Source: Oceanibaculum indicum P24 (GTDB lineage: Bacteria; Pseudomonadota; Alphaproteobacteria; Oceanibaculales; Oceanibaculaceae). Taken from it: a DNA stretch of 64,000 nt. Shown here one piece after another: positions 15,789 through 24,789 of the stretch. The notes beneath the pieces are model-generated. The model saw only the letters and a program-made list of their open reading frames with translations, made no database searches and was not told where the DNA came from. The stretch spans positions 359,232-423,231 of the forward strand of contig NZ_AMRL01000001.1 of NCBI RefSeq assembly GCF_000299935.1, in the 5' to 3' direction. Numbering within the stretch: the first letter of the stretch is position 1; each line of letters begins with the position of its first letter. Position numbers and translations under genes: made by a program.

Positions 15789-17273
15789 TCAGGACTGTTG
15801 CAGCGCCCGTGTCGCGGAAATCGGCTCCGCCATGAACTGTCCATCGGTTGCCGGTTTCGGTCCGGCCGGGGCGTGCGGCAGATGGATCGCCGCACGGAAG
15901 CCACCGGCATCCCGGTTCGCCAGCACCACATCGCCGCCATGGCTGCGCGCGATGGTCCGGGCCACCGACAGGCCGAGGCCGACCCCGCCGGTTTCCCGGC
16001 TGCGCGACCCCTCCAGCCGGACGAACGGGGCAAACACCCGCTCGAACTCTCCGGCCGGGATGCCGTTTCCATCGTCATCGATCGCGATCTCGATATAGTC
16101 CTGGCGCATCGTCATCGTCACACGCGCCCGCTCGCCATAACGCACGGCATTCTCGACCAGGTTGCGGATCGCCCGGCGCAGGGACGACGGCCGGCACCGG
16201 TAAGGGATACGGCTGCTGTCGGCAAAGCGCACATCCCAGCCGAGATCGGCAAGGTCCTCGCAAATGCTCTCGGTCAGGGCGGCAAGGTCCACCAGCCTTG
16301 TCTCCTCGCCGCTCGCCTCTTCGCGGGCAAAGGCCAGCGTTGCCTCGGTCATGGCCTGCATCTCGTCCAGAGTTGCCAGGATCTTGTCCCGCATCTCGGC
16401 GTCCTTGATGAACTCGGCGCGCAGCCGCAGCGAGGTGATGGGCGTGCGCAGATCGTGGCCAATCGCCGCCAGCATGCTGGTGCGGTCATTCACGAAGCGC
16501 CGCAACCGTTCCTGCATGCGATTGAACGCCTCGGTCGTGCGCCGGATATCCTCCGGACCGCTTTCCGGCAACCGACCGGGCGTTTCGCCGCGACCGAATG
16601 CTTCCGCCGCCTGGGCCAGACGATTCATCGGCCGGCCGATCCGCCGGGCCGCCAGCACGGCGATCAGCGACAGCAGAATGGCGGTGATCCCCACGGAGAC
16701 CGCCGACTGCGACATCCAGAACGGCTTCTTGCTTTTCGCCATTGCCGCGTTCAGCCAGCCACCGCCCTCAAGCTCGACGACAAGCCCGACACCAAAGGCG
16801 TTATCCAGCCGCACAAACCGCGCCGGACGCTCCAGCGGCCATTGATCGGCCGGCAAATTCCCCCATGAGTAATTGGAAATGACCGGGCCGGCAGCAGTAG
16901 CGTCAACAACCGGTTCACTGCCGGTACCCTCGCCATTCCCCTCGCGATCCTTGAGTCGCCGCCAAGCCCCCTGCTTCCAGGCCTTCACATCCTCGGGCAA
17001 CTGGTCGGTGACCCAGAAGCGGGAATAGATCGTATCGACGGCCTTCAGCACGTCGGCGTGGTAGGCGGACGGCGTGGTCTCCAGCAGGCGGGCTGCCGAG
17101 GCGCTACGGACCAGGAACTCCTCCTTCAGCGTATCGCGCAAGGCCTGGCCATGCTCATCGTAATAGATCAGGAAGCTGATGCCCTGCGACACGAGCAGCG
17201 CCACCAGCATGAAACCGACGAGCTGTCCGGCAAGGCTGCGGTTCCAGATGCTGCGCTCCCAAAACCGCGTCAT
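15789..17273 (-). CDS. Sensor histidine kinase, EnvZ-type
   Basis: A 494-residue membrane kinase. Two transmembrane segments (about residues 15-37 and 187-208) enclose a periplasmic sensor region of about 150 residues; an HAMP domain follows (RRIGRPMNRLAQAAEAF), then the phosphoacceptor H-box GHDLRTP (H273), an N-box (NLVENAVRYG) and G-boxes (DDDGNGIP, GVGLGLSVA). The start ATG 17273 overlaps the response-regulator stop by ATGA. The signal is unknown; closeness to the sox operon is suggestive only. Confidence 0.92.
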   Translation of the reverse strand: MTRFWERSIWNRSLAGQLVGFMLVALLVSQGISFLIYYDEHGQALRDTLKEEFLVRSASAARLLETTPSAYHADVLKAVDTIYSRFWVTDQLPEDVKAWKQGAWRRLKDREGNGEGTGSEPVVDATAAGPVISNYSWGNLPADQWPLERPARFVRLDNAFGVGLVVELEGGGWLNAAMAKSKKPFWMSQSAVSVGITAILLSLIAVLAARRIGRPMNRLAQAAEAFGRGETPGRLPESGPEDIRRTTEAFNRMQERLRRFVNDRTSMLAAIGHDLRTPITSLRLRAEFIKDAEMRDKILATLDEMQAMTEATLAFAREEASGEETRLVDLAALTESICEDLADLGWDVRFADSSRIPYRCRPSSLRRAIRNLVENAVRYGERARVTMTMRQDYIEIAIDDDGNGIPAGEFERVFAPFVRLEGSRSRETGGVGLGLSVARTIARSHGGDVVLANRDAGGFRAAIHLPHAPAGPKPATDGQFMAEPISATRALQQS

Positions 17274-17989
17274 GACAGCGTCACCTCCACCGCGAAGCTG
17301 TAGCCGCCGCCCCAATGGGTCTTGATCAGGGCAGGGTTGCGCGGATCGGACTCGATCTTCCGGCGCAGCCGGCTGACCTGATTGTCGATGCTGCGGTCAT
17401 AAACCTCGGCGGTGCGGCCGACGGTGAGGTCGAGCAGCTGGTCGCGCGTCAGCACGATGCCTGGATGGTCGATCAGCACGGAGAGCAGCCGGAACTCCGC
17501 CGTGCTCAGCGGCACGGCCACGCCATCGGCGCTCATCAGTTCGCGCCGGCCGACATCCAGTGTCCAGTGGCCGAACTTTATGGTCTTGCTGCGCGGCCCG
17601 GCCTGGCGCGGCGGCAGGCTGTTGACACGGCGCAGCACCGCCTTGATGCGGGCCAGCAATTCGCGCGGGTTGAACGGCTTGGTCAGATAATCGTCGGCGC
17701 CCATTTCCAGACCGACGATGCGGTCCGTCTCCTCGACAACCGCAGTCAGCAGGATGATCGGCAGGTTGGTGGTCGAGCGCAGGTCGCGGCAGACCGACAG
17801 GCCATCCTCATGCGGCATCATGATATCGAGCACGAGGAGATCGGGTGCGCTGCGCTGCAGCAGCCGGCGCAGCGATGCCGCGCTGTCGGCGGTGCTGACA
17901 CGATAGCCATGCTCCCCGAGATAGCGCGCGACCAGCTCTCGGATATCGGCGTGATCGTCAACGATGGCGATGTGCGGTGTCGGTTCCAT
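17270..17989 (-). CDS. OmpR-family response regulator
   Basis: A 239-residue regulator with an N-terminal receiver (acidic D11/D12, phosphoacceptor D55 in LLVLDIMMP, K104 in LTKPF) and a C-terminal OmpR winged helix (about 140-235, ending WGGGYSF). It is transcribed first and translationally coupled to the kinase. Targets are unknown; the divergent cytochrome c/permease genes and the sox operon are the nearest candidates. Confidence 0.94.
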   Translation of the reverse strand: MEPTPHIAIVDDHADIRELVARYLGEHGYRVSTADSAASLRRLLQRSAPDLLVLDIMMPHEDGLSVCRDLRSTTNLPIILLTAVVEETDRIVGLEMGADDYLTKPFNPRELLARIKAVLRRVNSLPPRQAGPRSKTIKFGHWTLDVGRRELMSADGVAVPLSTAEFRLLSVLIDHPGIVLTRDQLLDLTVGRTAEVYDRSIDNQVSRLRRKIESDPRNPALIKTHWGGGYSFAVEVTLS

Positions 17990-18295
17990 GTCCTTGCCCT
18001 CACCGGTTCGATATCACGCCGGATGCCCGGTATCGCGGGAAAACAGCACACCCCCACCATGTTTTTTGCATCAAATTATGTCAGCCGGCGCGCTTGCGAC
18101 AATTCGCGATCATTGCCCGCCCAGCCGGACAAATTTCTGCGACAGCTCGCTGTCAGGCTCCAGCCTGCAACGGTGCGGGTCTGAAGATCTGCGCCTTCCA
18201 ACATACCGCCCGGCCCTTCATCCCCCGCGTGCGTGGCACCGGATCATGTCGGAGCGGGCGCGTCAGGCAGTTCTGCCAGTGAAGAAAGGTTCTCG
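17990..18295. other. Divergent intergenic region between two-component genes and cytochrome c
   Basis: About 300 bases holding the two outward promoters. An AT-rich patch near 18058-18085 is the most promoter-like stretch. No convincing coding frame, RNA or clear operator was seen. Confidence 0.5.
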
Positions 18296-18724
18296 ATGCC
18301 CTTTGACCGTGTTGCGGCCCTTGCCGTGTCCGTCGCCGTGCCTGTCCTCGCCTTGCCAGTCCTCGCCTTGCCTGTCCTGGCGGTCGCCCTCTCCGCTCCG
18401 GCAGCCGCGCAGAACGCCGCCGATGGCGAACGGCAGTACCGGGCGCGATGCGCCAGCTGCCACAGCACGGAGGCCGGTCAGAACCGCGTCGGCCCGCATC
18501 TGGCCGGCATACTTGGCCGGACAGCCGGCAGCGTGGAGGGAGCGCGCTATTCCGCCGCAATGAAAGACAGCGGCATCGTCTGGGACGCGGAGCAACTCGA
18601 CGCCTATCTCGCGAATCCAAGACAGGTCGTCCCCGGAACCAGCATGCCGGTCGGTGTGCCGAACGCCGGCCAGCGGGCTCAGATCATCGACTATCTGCGG
18701 ACCCTGTCCGGCAGCGCCCGCTAG
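18296..18724 (+). CDS. Class I c-type cytochrome, monohaem
   Basis: A 142-residue periplasmic cytochrome. ATG 18296 is chosen because AAGAAAGG lies 6 bases upstream and a signal peptide follows directly. That peptide contains a repeated PVLAL unit encoded by a near-perfect 15-base tandem repeat (about 18340-18382) and ends near AAA-QNA. The haem site CASCH is followed by VGPHLAGILGRTAG, and the methionine ligand is in GTSMPVGVPN, as in cytochrome c2/c550. It could carry electrons from the SoxAX, flavoprotein or IorAB-type enzymes encoded nearby, but this is only proximity. Confidence 0.9.
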   Translation: MPFDRVAALAVSVAVPVLALPVLALPVLAVALSAPAAAQNAADGERQYRARCASCHSTEAGQNRVGPHLAGILGRTAGSVEGARYSAAMKDSGIVWDAEQLDAYLANPRQVVPGTSMPVGVPNAGQRAQIIDYLRTLSGSAR

Positions 18725-18764
18725 CTGCCGCAAGTCATAAGCAAGAAGCAGGAGAGCGTCAGCG

Positions 18765-20168
18765 ATGTCCTCGCCCACCCCACCGCCATCCCCTCCACTG
18801 GCAGCCCGAAAACACCAGCCGTCCGGGACGGCAACCCTGTCCGTTTTCGATGCCATCGCGATCATGGTCGGGCTGGTGGTCGGCATCGGCATCTTCCGCA
18901 CCCCGTCCCTGGTGGCAGCGAATGTCGATAGCGAGTTCGCCTTCATCGCTGTCTGGGTGGCGGGCGGCGTCGTCACGCTGATCGGCGCGCTGTGCTATGC
19001 GGAGCTTTCGGCGGCACAGCCCCATGCCGGTGGCGAATATCATTTCCTGTCGCGCGCCTATGGCAAGCCGCTCGCCATGCTGTTCGGCTGGGCGCGCGGG
19101 TCGGTGATCCAGACCGGCGCAATCGCCGGCGTGGCCTTCGTTCTGGGCGACTATGCCGCACAGCTTCTTCCGCTCGGCCCGTATGGGCCGGCGCTCTATG
19201 CCGCCATGGCGATCATCCTGTTCACCGGGATCAACGTCATCGGCACCATCCAGGGCAAGCGGCTGCAGATCGCCATGACCTGCATCCAGATCAGCGCCAT
19301 CGCCGCCATCATCGCCTTCGGGCTGCTGGGCTCGCCGGATGCCACGCCGCCCGCGCCGGTCGCCGCCATCCCGGAGGGCACCGCGGCACTTGGCCTGGCG
19401 ATGATCTTCGTGCTGCTGACCTATGGCGGCTGGAACGAGGCAGCGTATCTCACCGGCGAGCTGAAGGACGCGCCACGCACCATTGCCAGTGTGCTGGTGC
19501 TGGGAACGGCGATCCTGGTCACCCTGTACGTCCTGACCAACCTGGCGCTGCTGGCCGTTCTCGGCCTCGACGGGCTGCGCAACTCCGACGCCGTGGCCGC
19601 CGACATGATGCGCAGTGTCACCGGCCCGGCCGGCGCCACGCTGGTCAGCATCGCCATCCTTGTCGCCGCCATCTCGACACTCAACGCAACGATCTTCACC
19701 GGTGCGCGCGTCTATTACGCGATGGCGCGGGACCTTACACTTCTGCCCAGCGTCGGCGTCTGGGACGAACGCGGCAAGAACCCGGCCAACGGCCTGATCC
19801 TGCAGGGCATCGTGGCACTGGTGCTGGTAGCGATGGGGGCTGCGACGCGCGATGGCTTCAAGGCCATGGTGGATTATACCGCCCCGGTCTTCTGGGGTTT
19901 CCTGCTGCTGACCGGCCTTGCGCTGTTCGTGCTGCGCTTCCGTGAGCCGGACCGGGTCCTGCCCTACAAGGTGCCGTTCTATCCCCTGACACCGATCCTG
20001 TTCTGCCTGACCTGCGCCTACATGCTGCATGCCAGCATCGCCTATACCGGCATCGCGGCGCTCGTCGGGCTTGCCGTGCTCGCCGCTGGCGCGCCGCTGT
20101 TGCTGTTCCGCCGCAAGACGGCCCTGGAGACAGCGCCCGCCACGGCCATAGCCCAAGAATCCGACTGA
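18765..20168 (+). CDS. APC-superfamily amino-acid permease
   Basis: A 467-residue, roughly 12-segment inner-membrane transporter. The first membrane helix carries the APC signature GLVVGIGIFRTP, the unwound substrate-binding motif of LeuT-fold transporters; SAAQPHAGGEYHFLSRAYG and YGGWNEAAYLTGEL are further family landmarks. GGAG lies 10 bases before the ATG and the gene starts 40 bases after the cytochrome stop. Substrate is probably an amino acid or amine; not resolvable further. Confidence 0.9.
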   Translation: MSSPTPPPSPPLAARKHQPSGTATLSVFDAIAIMVGLVVGIGIFRTPSLVAANVDSEFAFIAVWVAGGVVTLIGALCYAELSAAQPHAGGEYHFLSRAYGKPLAMLFGWARGSVIQTGAIAGVAFVLGDYAAQLLPLGPYGPALYAAMAIILFTGINVIGTIQGKRLQIAMTCIQISAIAAIIAFGLLGSPDATPPAPVAAIPEGTAALGLAMIFVLLTYGGWNEAAYLTGELKDAPRTIASVLVLGTAILVTLYVLTNLALLAVLGLDGLRNSDAVAADMMRSVTGPAGATLVSIAILVAAISTLNATIFTGARVYYAMARDLTLLPSVGVWDERGKNPANGLILQGIVALVLVAMGAATRDGFKAMVDYTAPVFWGFLLLTGLALFVLRFREPDRVLPYKVPFYPLTPILFCLTCAYMLHASIAYTGIAALVGLAVLAAGAPLLLFRRKTALETAPATAIAQESD

Positions 20169-20193
20169 CGATCTTTTCCCACTGGAGACCACC

Positions 20194-21030
20194 ATGAAAA
20201 GCATCCGCACACTCGCTCTCGCCTGCGCCGTTTCCGCGCTTGCCCTGAATGGCGCCCCAAACGCCGCCTTTGCGCAGAACGCCCCGTCCAGTGCCGGCGA
20301 CTACACCCCCTCCTCCGGCCAGGAAGGCAAGGACGTTGTCTGGGTACCGACGCCGCAGGCGCTGGTGGACCGCATGCTCGATATGGCCGGACTGACGACG
20401 GAGGATTACCTGATCGATCTCGGTTCCGGCGACGGGCGCACCGTGATTACCGCCGCCAAGCGCGGCGTCCGGGCACACGGCATCGAATATAATCCTGACC
20501 TGGTGGCACTGGCACAGCGGAAGGCCGAGGCGGAGGGCGTGGCCGGCACTGCAACCTTTGTGCAGGGCGACATCTTCCGCTCCGACTTCTCCGACGCTTC
20601 GGTGATCACGCTGTTTCTGCTGACCTCTCTGAACGTCAAGCTGCGCCCGGTCCTGCTGGACATGGCGCCCGGCACGCGGGTCGTCTCGAACACCTTCGAT
20701 ATGGAGAGCTGGGAGCCGGACGACCGGATCGACGCCGGCGGCGACTGTGTCTCCTGGTGCACGGCCTATAAATGGGTGATCCCGGCCAAGGTCGGCGGGA
20801 CATGGCGGCTCGGCGACGGCGAACTGCGCCTGACCCAGACCTTCCAGATGCTCGAAGGCCAGCTGATCCGCGGCGGCAAGACGCTGCCGATCAGCGACGC
20901 CAGGATGGATGGTGTCCGCATCGCCTTCACCGCCGGCGGCCAGCGCTATACGGGCGCGGTCAGCGAGGCCGGAATGAACGGGCAGATCGATGGCGGCGGC
21001 ACCTGGAACGCGACCCGCGCGGCAAACTGA
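20194..21030 (+). CDS. Exported SAM-methyltransferase-like protein with C-terminal beta domain
   Basis: A 278-residue protein beginning with a clear signal peptide (MKSIRTLALACAVSALAL, cleavage near AFA-QNA). Residues about 45-180 are a class I methyltransferase fold with motif I LIDLGSGDGRT, an acidic motif II end (GIEYNP) and VQGDIF. A C-terminal region of about 80 residues (GTWRLGDGELRLTQTFQ onward) looks like an extra beta-rich domain. S-adenosylmethionine is not known in the periplasm, so the export signal is odd. GGAG lies 6 bases before the ATG; it follows the permease after 25 bases. Confidence 0.8.
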   Translation: MKSIRTLALACAVSALALNGAPNAAFAQNAPSSAGDYTPSSGQEGKDVVWVPTPQALVDRMLDMAGLTTEDYLIDLGSGDGRTVITAAKRGVRAHGIEYNPDLVALAQRKAEAEGVAGTATFVQGDIFRSDFSDASVITLFLLTSLNVKLRPVLLDMAPGTRVVSNTFDMESWEPDDRIDAGGDCVSWCTAYKWVIPAKVGGTWRLGDGELRLTQTFQMLEGQLIRGGKTLPISDARMDGVRIAFTAGGQRYTGAVSEAGMNGQIDGGGTWNATRAAN

Positions 21031-21075
21031 CCGAAAGCCACGCGGCCTTCCCCTCCACAGGCCGGGCGCTCATCG

Positions 21076-21798
21076 TCACGGTGCCTCCCTGGCGAAGCGT
21101 CCGGTATAGGGCTTGGCGCGCGGCGGGGCATAGCCGCCCAGGCGCGAGGTCTTCAGCCCCAGCGCCACGACGCTTTCGGCCAGTTCCACCGCCGCCGCCA
21201 CGCCATCGATCACCGGCAGGCCATGCGTGCGCGACAGGCTCGCCGCCAGATCGGCCATGCCGGCACAGCCCAGCACAATAGCCTCGCAGCGGTCCGCCGC
21301 CTTGGCCTGCTCGATCTCGGTGGCGATCCGGGTCGCCGCGTCCGAGGTCGGGTCTTCCAGCTCCAGCACCGGCACCTCGGCGGCGCGCACTTTCGCGCAG
21401 CGCCGGTCCAGCCCGTATTTCACAAGGTTATGCTCGATAGCCGGGATCGAGCGCGACAGGGTGGTGATGACGCTGAATTTCCCGGCCAGCAGGCTGGCGA
21501 TATGGAAGGCCGCCTCGCCGATGCCGATCACCGGTGACTCGGTCACGCAGCGCGCCGCCTCCAGCCCGGTATCGTCGAAGCAGGCGATGATATAGGCATC
21601 GGCCGGTTGCCGCCGGATTTCCGCCAGCAGGCCCGGCACGGAATAGGCCTCATCGACATAGCCCTCGATGGAGACCGGACCATCCGGCGGGTTGACCGCA
21701 ATGACCTCGGTTCCGGCACCGGCGACGGATTGCGCCGCCGCGCCGATCTTCGCGGTCATCGAGGCGGTGGTGTTCGGATTGACGATGACGATGCGCAT
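21076..21798 (-). CDS. Asp/Glu/hydantoin racemase family protein
   Basis: A 240-residue cofactor-independent racemase of the HyuE/Asp-Glu group. It starts with the family signature IVNPNTTASM and contains the two catalytic cysteine regions (ACFDDTGLEAAR and LGCAGMADLA). Such enzymes interconvert D- and L-5-substituted hydantoins or D/L acidic amino acids. It is the last gene downstream of a peptide-type ABC importer, separated by a hairpin, which implies that the imported solute has a chiral amino-acid-like centre. Confidence 0.88.
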   Translation of the reverse strand: MRIVIVNPNTTASMTAKIGAAAQSVAGAGTEVIAVNPPDGPVSIEGYVDEAYSVPGLLAEIRRQPADAYIIACFDDTGLEAARCVTESPVIGIGEAAFHIASLLAGKFSVITTLSRSIPAIEHNLVKYGLDRRCAKVRAAEVPVLELEDPTSDAATRIATEIEQAKAADRCEAIVLGCAGMADLAASLSRTHGLPVIDGVAAAVELAESVVALGLKTSRLGGYAPPRAKPYTGRFAREAP

Positions 21799-21830
21799 GG
21801 CTGGCTTCTCTGGCTGATCCGCTTTTCATA

Positions 21831-21849
21831 CCCCGGCGCGCGGCCGGGG
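21831..21849 (-). terminator. Hairpin between ABC ATPase and racemase genes
   Basis: CCCCGGC and GCCGGGG arms with a 5-base loop lie in the 58-base gap between the last ABC gene and the racemase. There is no clear T run in the leftward direction, so it is more likely an attenuator or mRNA-stability element than a complete stop. Confidence 0.5.
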
Positions 21850-21856
21850 CAGAAAC

Positions 21857-22840
21857 CTAAAGCGCGGCCATTTCTTCCGTGCGCAGGCAACGCACGATCT
21901 GGCCATCGCGGACCGTCACCGGCTCCGGCGTTATGGCCTCGCACGCATCGACGGCGAAACGGCAGCGCGGCGCGAAGGGGCAGCCCGGCGGCAGATTGGC
22001 AAGGTCGGGCGGCGATCCCGGAATTGTCTCCAGCCGCGCACCCTTCTGCAGGGCGCCATCGGCGCGAGAATGCAGCAGGCCGATAGTGTAGGGGTGGCTC
22101 GGGCTGCGGATGATGTCCCGCACCGCTCCGGTCTCGACGATGCGGCCGGCATACATGACGGCAATGCGGTCCGCCACCTCCACCGCCACTCCGATATCAT
22201 GGGTGACGAAGATGATGGCCAGCCCCAGCTCGCGCTGCAATTCGCGCAGCAGCAGCAGGATCTGGATCTGCACCGTGGCGTCCAGCGCCGTGGTCGGCTC
22301 GTCGGCCAGCAGCACCTGCGGCTTGCAGGCCAGCGCCAGGGCGATCATCGCGCGCTGGCGCATGCCGCCGGACATTTCATGTGGGTAGGCGTCCAGCCGG
22401 CGCTCCGGCGAGGGGATACGCACGCGCTCGAACAGTTCCAGCGCCCGCTTGCGGCCCTCGGCCCGGCTGACGCCCTCATGGATCGCCACTGCCTCGGCGA
22501 TCTGCTGGCCCAGCGTATAGACCGGGTCCAGCGCCAGCGCCGGCTCCTGGAACACCATCGACAGGGTTTTGCCGCGAAACGCCTGCAACTCTGTGCGGTT
22601 CAGCGCCATGACATCCTGCCCGCCGACCAGAATGGACCCTTCGACCCGGGTTTTCCGCTCCGGGTTCAGGCGCATCAGGGCGCGCAGCGTGACACTCTTG
22701 CCGGAGCCGGATTCGCCGAGCAGCGCATAGGTCTCCCCGGCGTTCAGCTCCAGATCGACGCCATTGACCGCGCGGATCGGCGTGGCGCCGCCAAGGAAGC
22801 TCACGGTCAGGTTGCTGACTTTTACGATAGGCGCGCTCAT
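21857..22840 (-). CDS. Peptide/nickel-type ABC transporter ATP-binding protein, DppD/OppD-like
   Basis: A 327-residue ATPase with Walker [11 protein letters not shown], signature [15 protein letters not shown], Walker [12 protein letters not shown] and the C-terminal oligopeptide-transporter extension ([17 protein letters not shown], four cysteines) that binds an iron-sulfur cluster in DppD-type proteins. It overlaps the preceding ATPase by ATGA (22837-22840). It forms a heterodimer with that ATPase to power the permease pair. Confidence 0.94.
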   Translation of the reverse strand: MSAPIVKVSNLTVSFLGGATPIRAVNGVDLELNAGETYALLGESGSGKSVTLRALMRLNPERKTRVEGSILVGGQDVMALNRTELQAFRGKTLSMVFQEPALALDPVYTLGQQIAEAVAIHEGVSRAEGRKRALELFERVRIPSPERRLDAYPHEMSGGMRQRAMIALALACKPQVLLADEPTTALDATVQIQILLLLRELQRELGLAIIFVTHDIGVAVEVADRIAVMYAGRIVETGAVRDIIRSPSHPYTIGLLHSRADGALQKGARLETIPGSPPDLANLPPGCPFAPRCRFAVDACEAITPEPVTVRDGQIVRCLRTEEMAAL

Positions 22841-23889
22841 GACGTGGCTGCCTTGCTGTGGCCGGAGCCCGCCTCATGCATCAGGCAGGACACCTTATGG
22901 CCGGGGCCGACCGCCGCCAGTGTCGGGGCGGTTGCGGCGCAGGGCGCTTCGGCGAAGCCGCAGCGCGTATGGAAGCGGCAGCCGCTGGGCGGGTTGATAG
23001 GGTTGGGCGGGTCGCCGGCGATGGGCGCCTCCTCGGTGCGATTGTCCGGGTCCATGGACGGCATGGAGCGGGTGAGCGCCGCCGAATAGGGATGCGCCGC
23101 CTTGTCGAACACGGTTTCCGACGGCCCGATCTCCGCCACCTTGCCGAGATACATGACGGCGACACGGTCCGACATGAAGCGCACCACATTCAGGTCGTGG
23201 CTGATGAACAGGTAGGTCAGGCCGAATTCCTCCTTCAGGTCGAGCAGCAGATTCAGAACCTGGGCCTCGACCGATTTATCGAGCGCGGAAACCGCCTCGT
23301 CCAGGATCAGAAGGCGGGGCTGCAAGGCCAGTGCACGGGCGATGTTCACGCGCTGGCGCTGCCCGCCCGACAATTCGTGCGGATAACGGCCGGCGAAGCG
23401 GCTGGGGTCCAGCCCGACACGGTCGAGCAGCCCATGCGCCCGGTCGATGGCCGCCCGCCGCTCCACGCCATGGACCTGCGGACCGAAGGCGATGGAGGCC
23501 TCCACCGTCAGCCGGGGGTTGAGCGAGGCATAGCTGTCCTGGAACACCATCTGCACCTGGCGGCGGAAATCCCGCATCGCCAGGCCACCCGGACCGACCG
23601 TCTCGCCATCGAAGATCAGCGTGCCGGCATCCGGCGCGATCAGATGCATCAGCAGCCGTGCGGTGGTCGATTTTCCGCAGCCGGATTCGCCGACCACCCC
23701 CAGCGTCTCACCCTTCAGTATGTCGAAATCGACGCCATCGACGGCGCGCACAACCGCCGCCGTGCCGAACAGGCTGCCCTTCACGGCGAAATGCTTCACG
23801 AGGCCACGCACCGTCAGCAGCGGCTGCGCCGGGCCACCCCGATCAAGCGAGGTCCGGTCGAATGATGAGAGGGAAGCAGCGGCACTCAT
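22837..23889 (-). CDS. Peptide/nickel-type ABC transporter ATP-binding protein, DppF/OppF-like
   Basis: A 350-residue ATPase starting at ATG 23889, which overlaps the DppC-like stop by ATGA. Walker A GESGCGKSTT, signature LSGGQRQRVNIARAL and Walker B LLILDEAVSALDKS are present, as is the C-terminal cysteine-bearing segment (GCRFHTRCGFAEAPC). Longer starts would run through the permease gene and are discarded. Confidence 0.94.
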   Translation of the reverse strand: MSAAASLSSFDRTSLDRGGPAQPLLTVRGLVKHFAVKGSLFGTAAVVRAVDGVDFDILKGETLGVVGESGCGKSTTARLLMHLIAPDAGTLIFDGETVGPGGLAMRDFRRQVQMVFQDSYASLNPRLTVEASIAFGPQVHGVERRAAIDRAHGLLDRVGLDPSRFAGRYPHELSGGQRQRVNIARALALQPRLLILDEAVSALDKSVEAQVLNLLLDLKEEFGLTYLFISHDLNVVRFMSDRVAVMYLGKVAEIGPSETVFDKAAHPYSAALTRSMPSMDPDNRTEEAPIAGDPPNPINPPSGCRFHTRCGFAEAPCAATAPTLAAVGPGHKVSCLMHEAGSGHSKAATS

Positions 23890-24785
23890 TGCTTCACATC
23901 CATGGCGGAGCGCAGCCCGTCCGACAGCAGGTTGAAGGAGATTGAGGTGATGAAGATCATCACGCCGGGCAGCGCCGCCACCCAGGGCTGGGTGTAGATC
24001 GCGGTGCGCAGCGTATTCAACATCAGCCCCCATTCCGGGTCCGGCGGGCGCACGCCCAGCCCCAGGAAGGACAGGCCGGAAGCCAGGATCATCGATACCG
24101 AGATCAGGCTGGTGGCATAGACGAAGATCGGCCCCAGCACATTGCCCAGTACATGCACCCGCACGATGGTGAAGCCGGGTGCGCCAGAGGCCCGGGCCGC
24201 CTCCACATAGTCGCGATTGCGCACCTGTGTCGTCACCGCCTCGGCGACACGCGCGATGGGCGGGATAAACACCACCGACAGCGACACCAGCGCATTGGTC
24301 AGGCCGGCCCCCAGCGCACCCGACAGGGCCACCGCCAGCAGCACGGAGGGAAAGGCGTAGAAGATGTCGATGGTGCGCATGGCGACGGTGTTGAACAGGC
24401 CGCCCAGATAACCGGCGACGATGCCGATGGCCGACCCCAGCCCGAAGGCGATGATCACCGGCGTCACGCCGATCAGCAGCGACATGCGTGCGCCGTAAAT
24501 CAGCCGGGACAGCATGTCGCGCCCCAGCTCATCAGTGCCCAGCGGGAAGCCCTCGGTGCCGATCGGGCGCAGCCGGCGGGTGATGCGCCCTGACAGCGGA
24601 TCGGCCGGGGCAATGTAGGGCGCGAGGAGCGCCATCAGGATCAGTGCCAGCACGACCAGCCCGGCGGCCATCGCCACCTTGTCGCGGCGCAGCCGGCGCC
24701 AGACCGAGGCCCAGTAGCCCTCCGAGCCGGCAATGGTGGCCGGTGGGGCAGCGGTCGAGGCGGCAGCGGATTTTGCGATGGCCAT
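23886..24785 (-). CDS. Peptide/nickel-type ABC transporter permease, DppC-like
   Basis: A 299-residue permease with an N-terminal cytoplasmic tail, the DppC motif LSGRITRRL followed by GTDELGRDMLSRLIYGARMS, and coupling loop EAARASGAPGFTIVRVHVLGN. About six membrane segments. It follows the DppB-like gene after 4 bases. Confidence 0.94.
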   Translation of the reverse strand: MAIAKSAAASTAAPPATIAGSEGYWASVWRRLRRDKVAMAAGLVVLALILMALLAPYIAPADPLSGRITRRLRPIGTEGFPLGTDELGRDMLSRLIYGARMSLLIGVTPVIIAFGLGSAIGIVAGYLGGLFNTVAMRTIDIFYAFPSVLLAVALSGALGAGLTNALVSLSVVFIPPIARVAEAVTTQVRNRDYVEAARASGAPGFTIVRVHVLGNVLGPIFVYATSLISVSMILASGLSFLGLGVRPPDPEWGLMLNTLRTAIYTQPWVAALPGVMIFITSISFNLLSDGLRSAMDVKQ

Positions 24786-24789
24786 TGCG

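Noticed and set aside
18759..20210. 483-codon minus-strand frame opposite the APC permease
   Set aside because: Low-complexity GDxxH repeats typical of antisense translation; no membrane or enzyme features.
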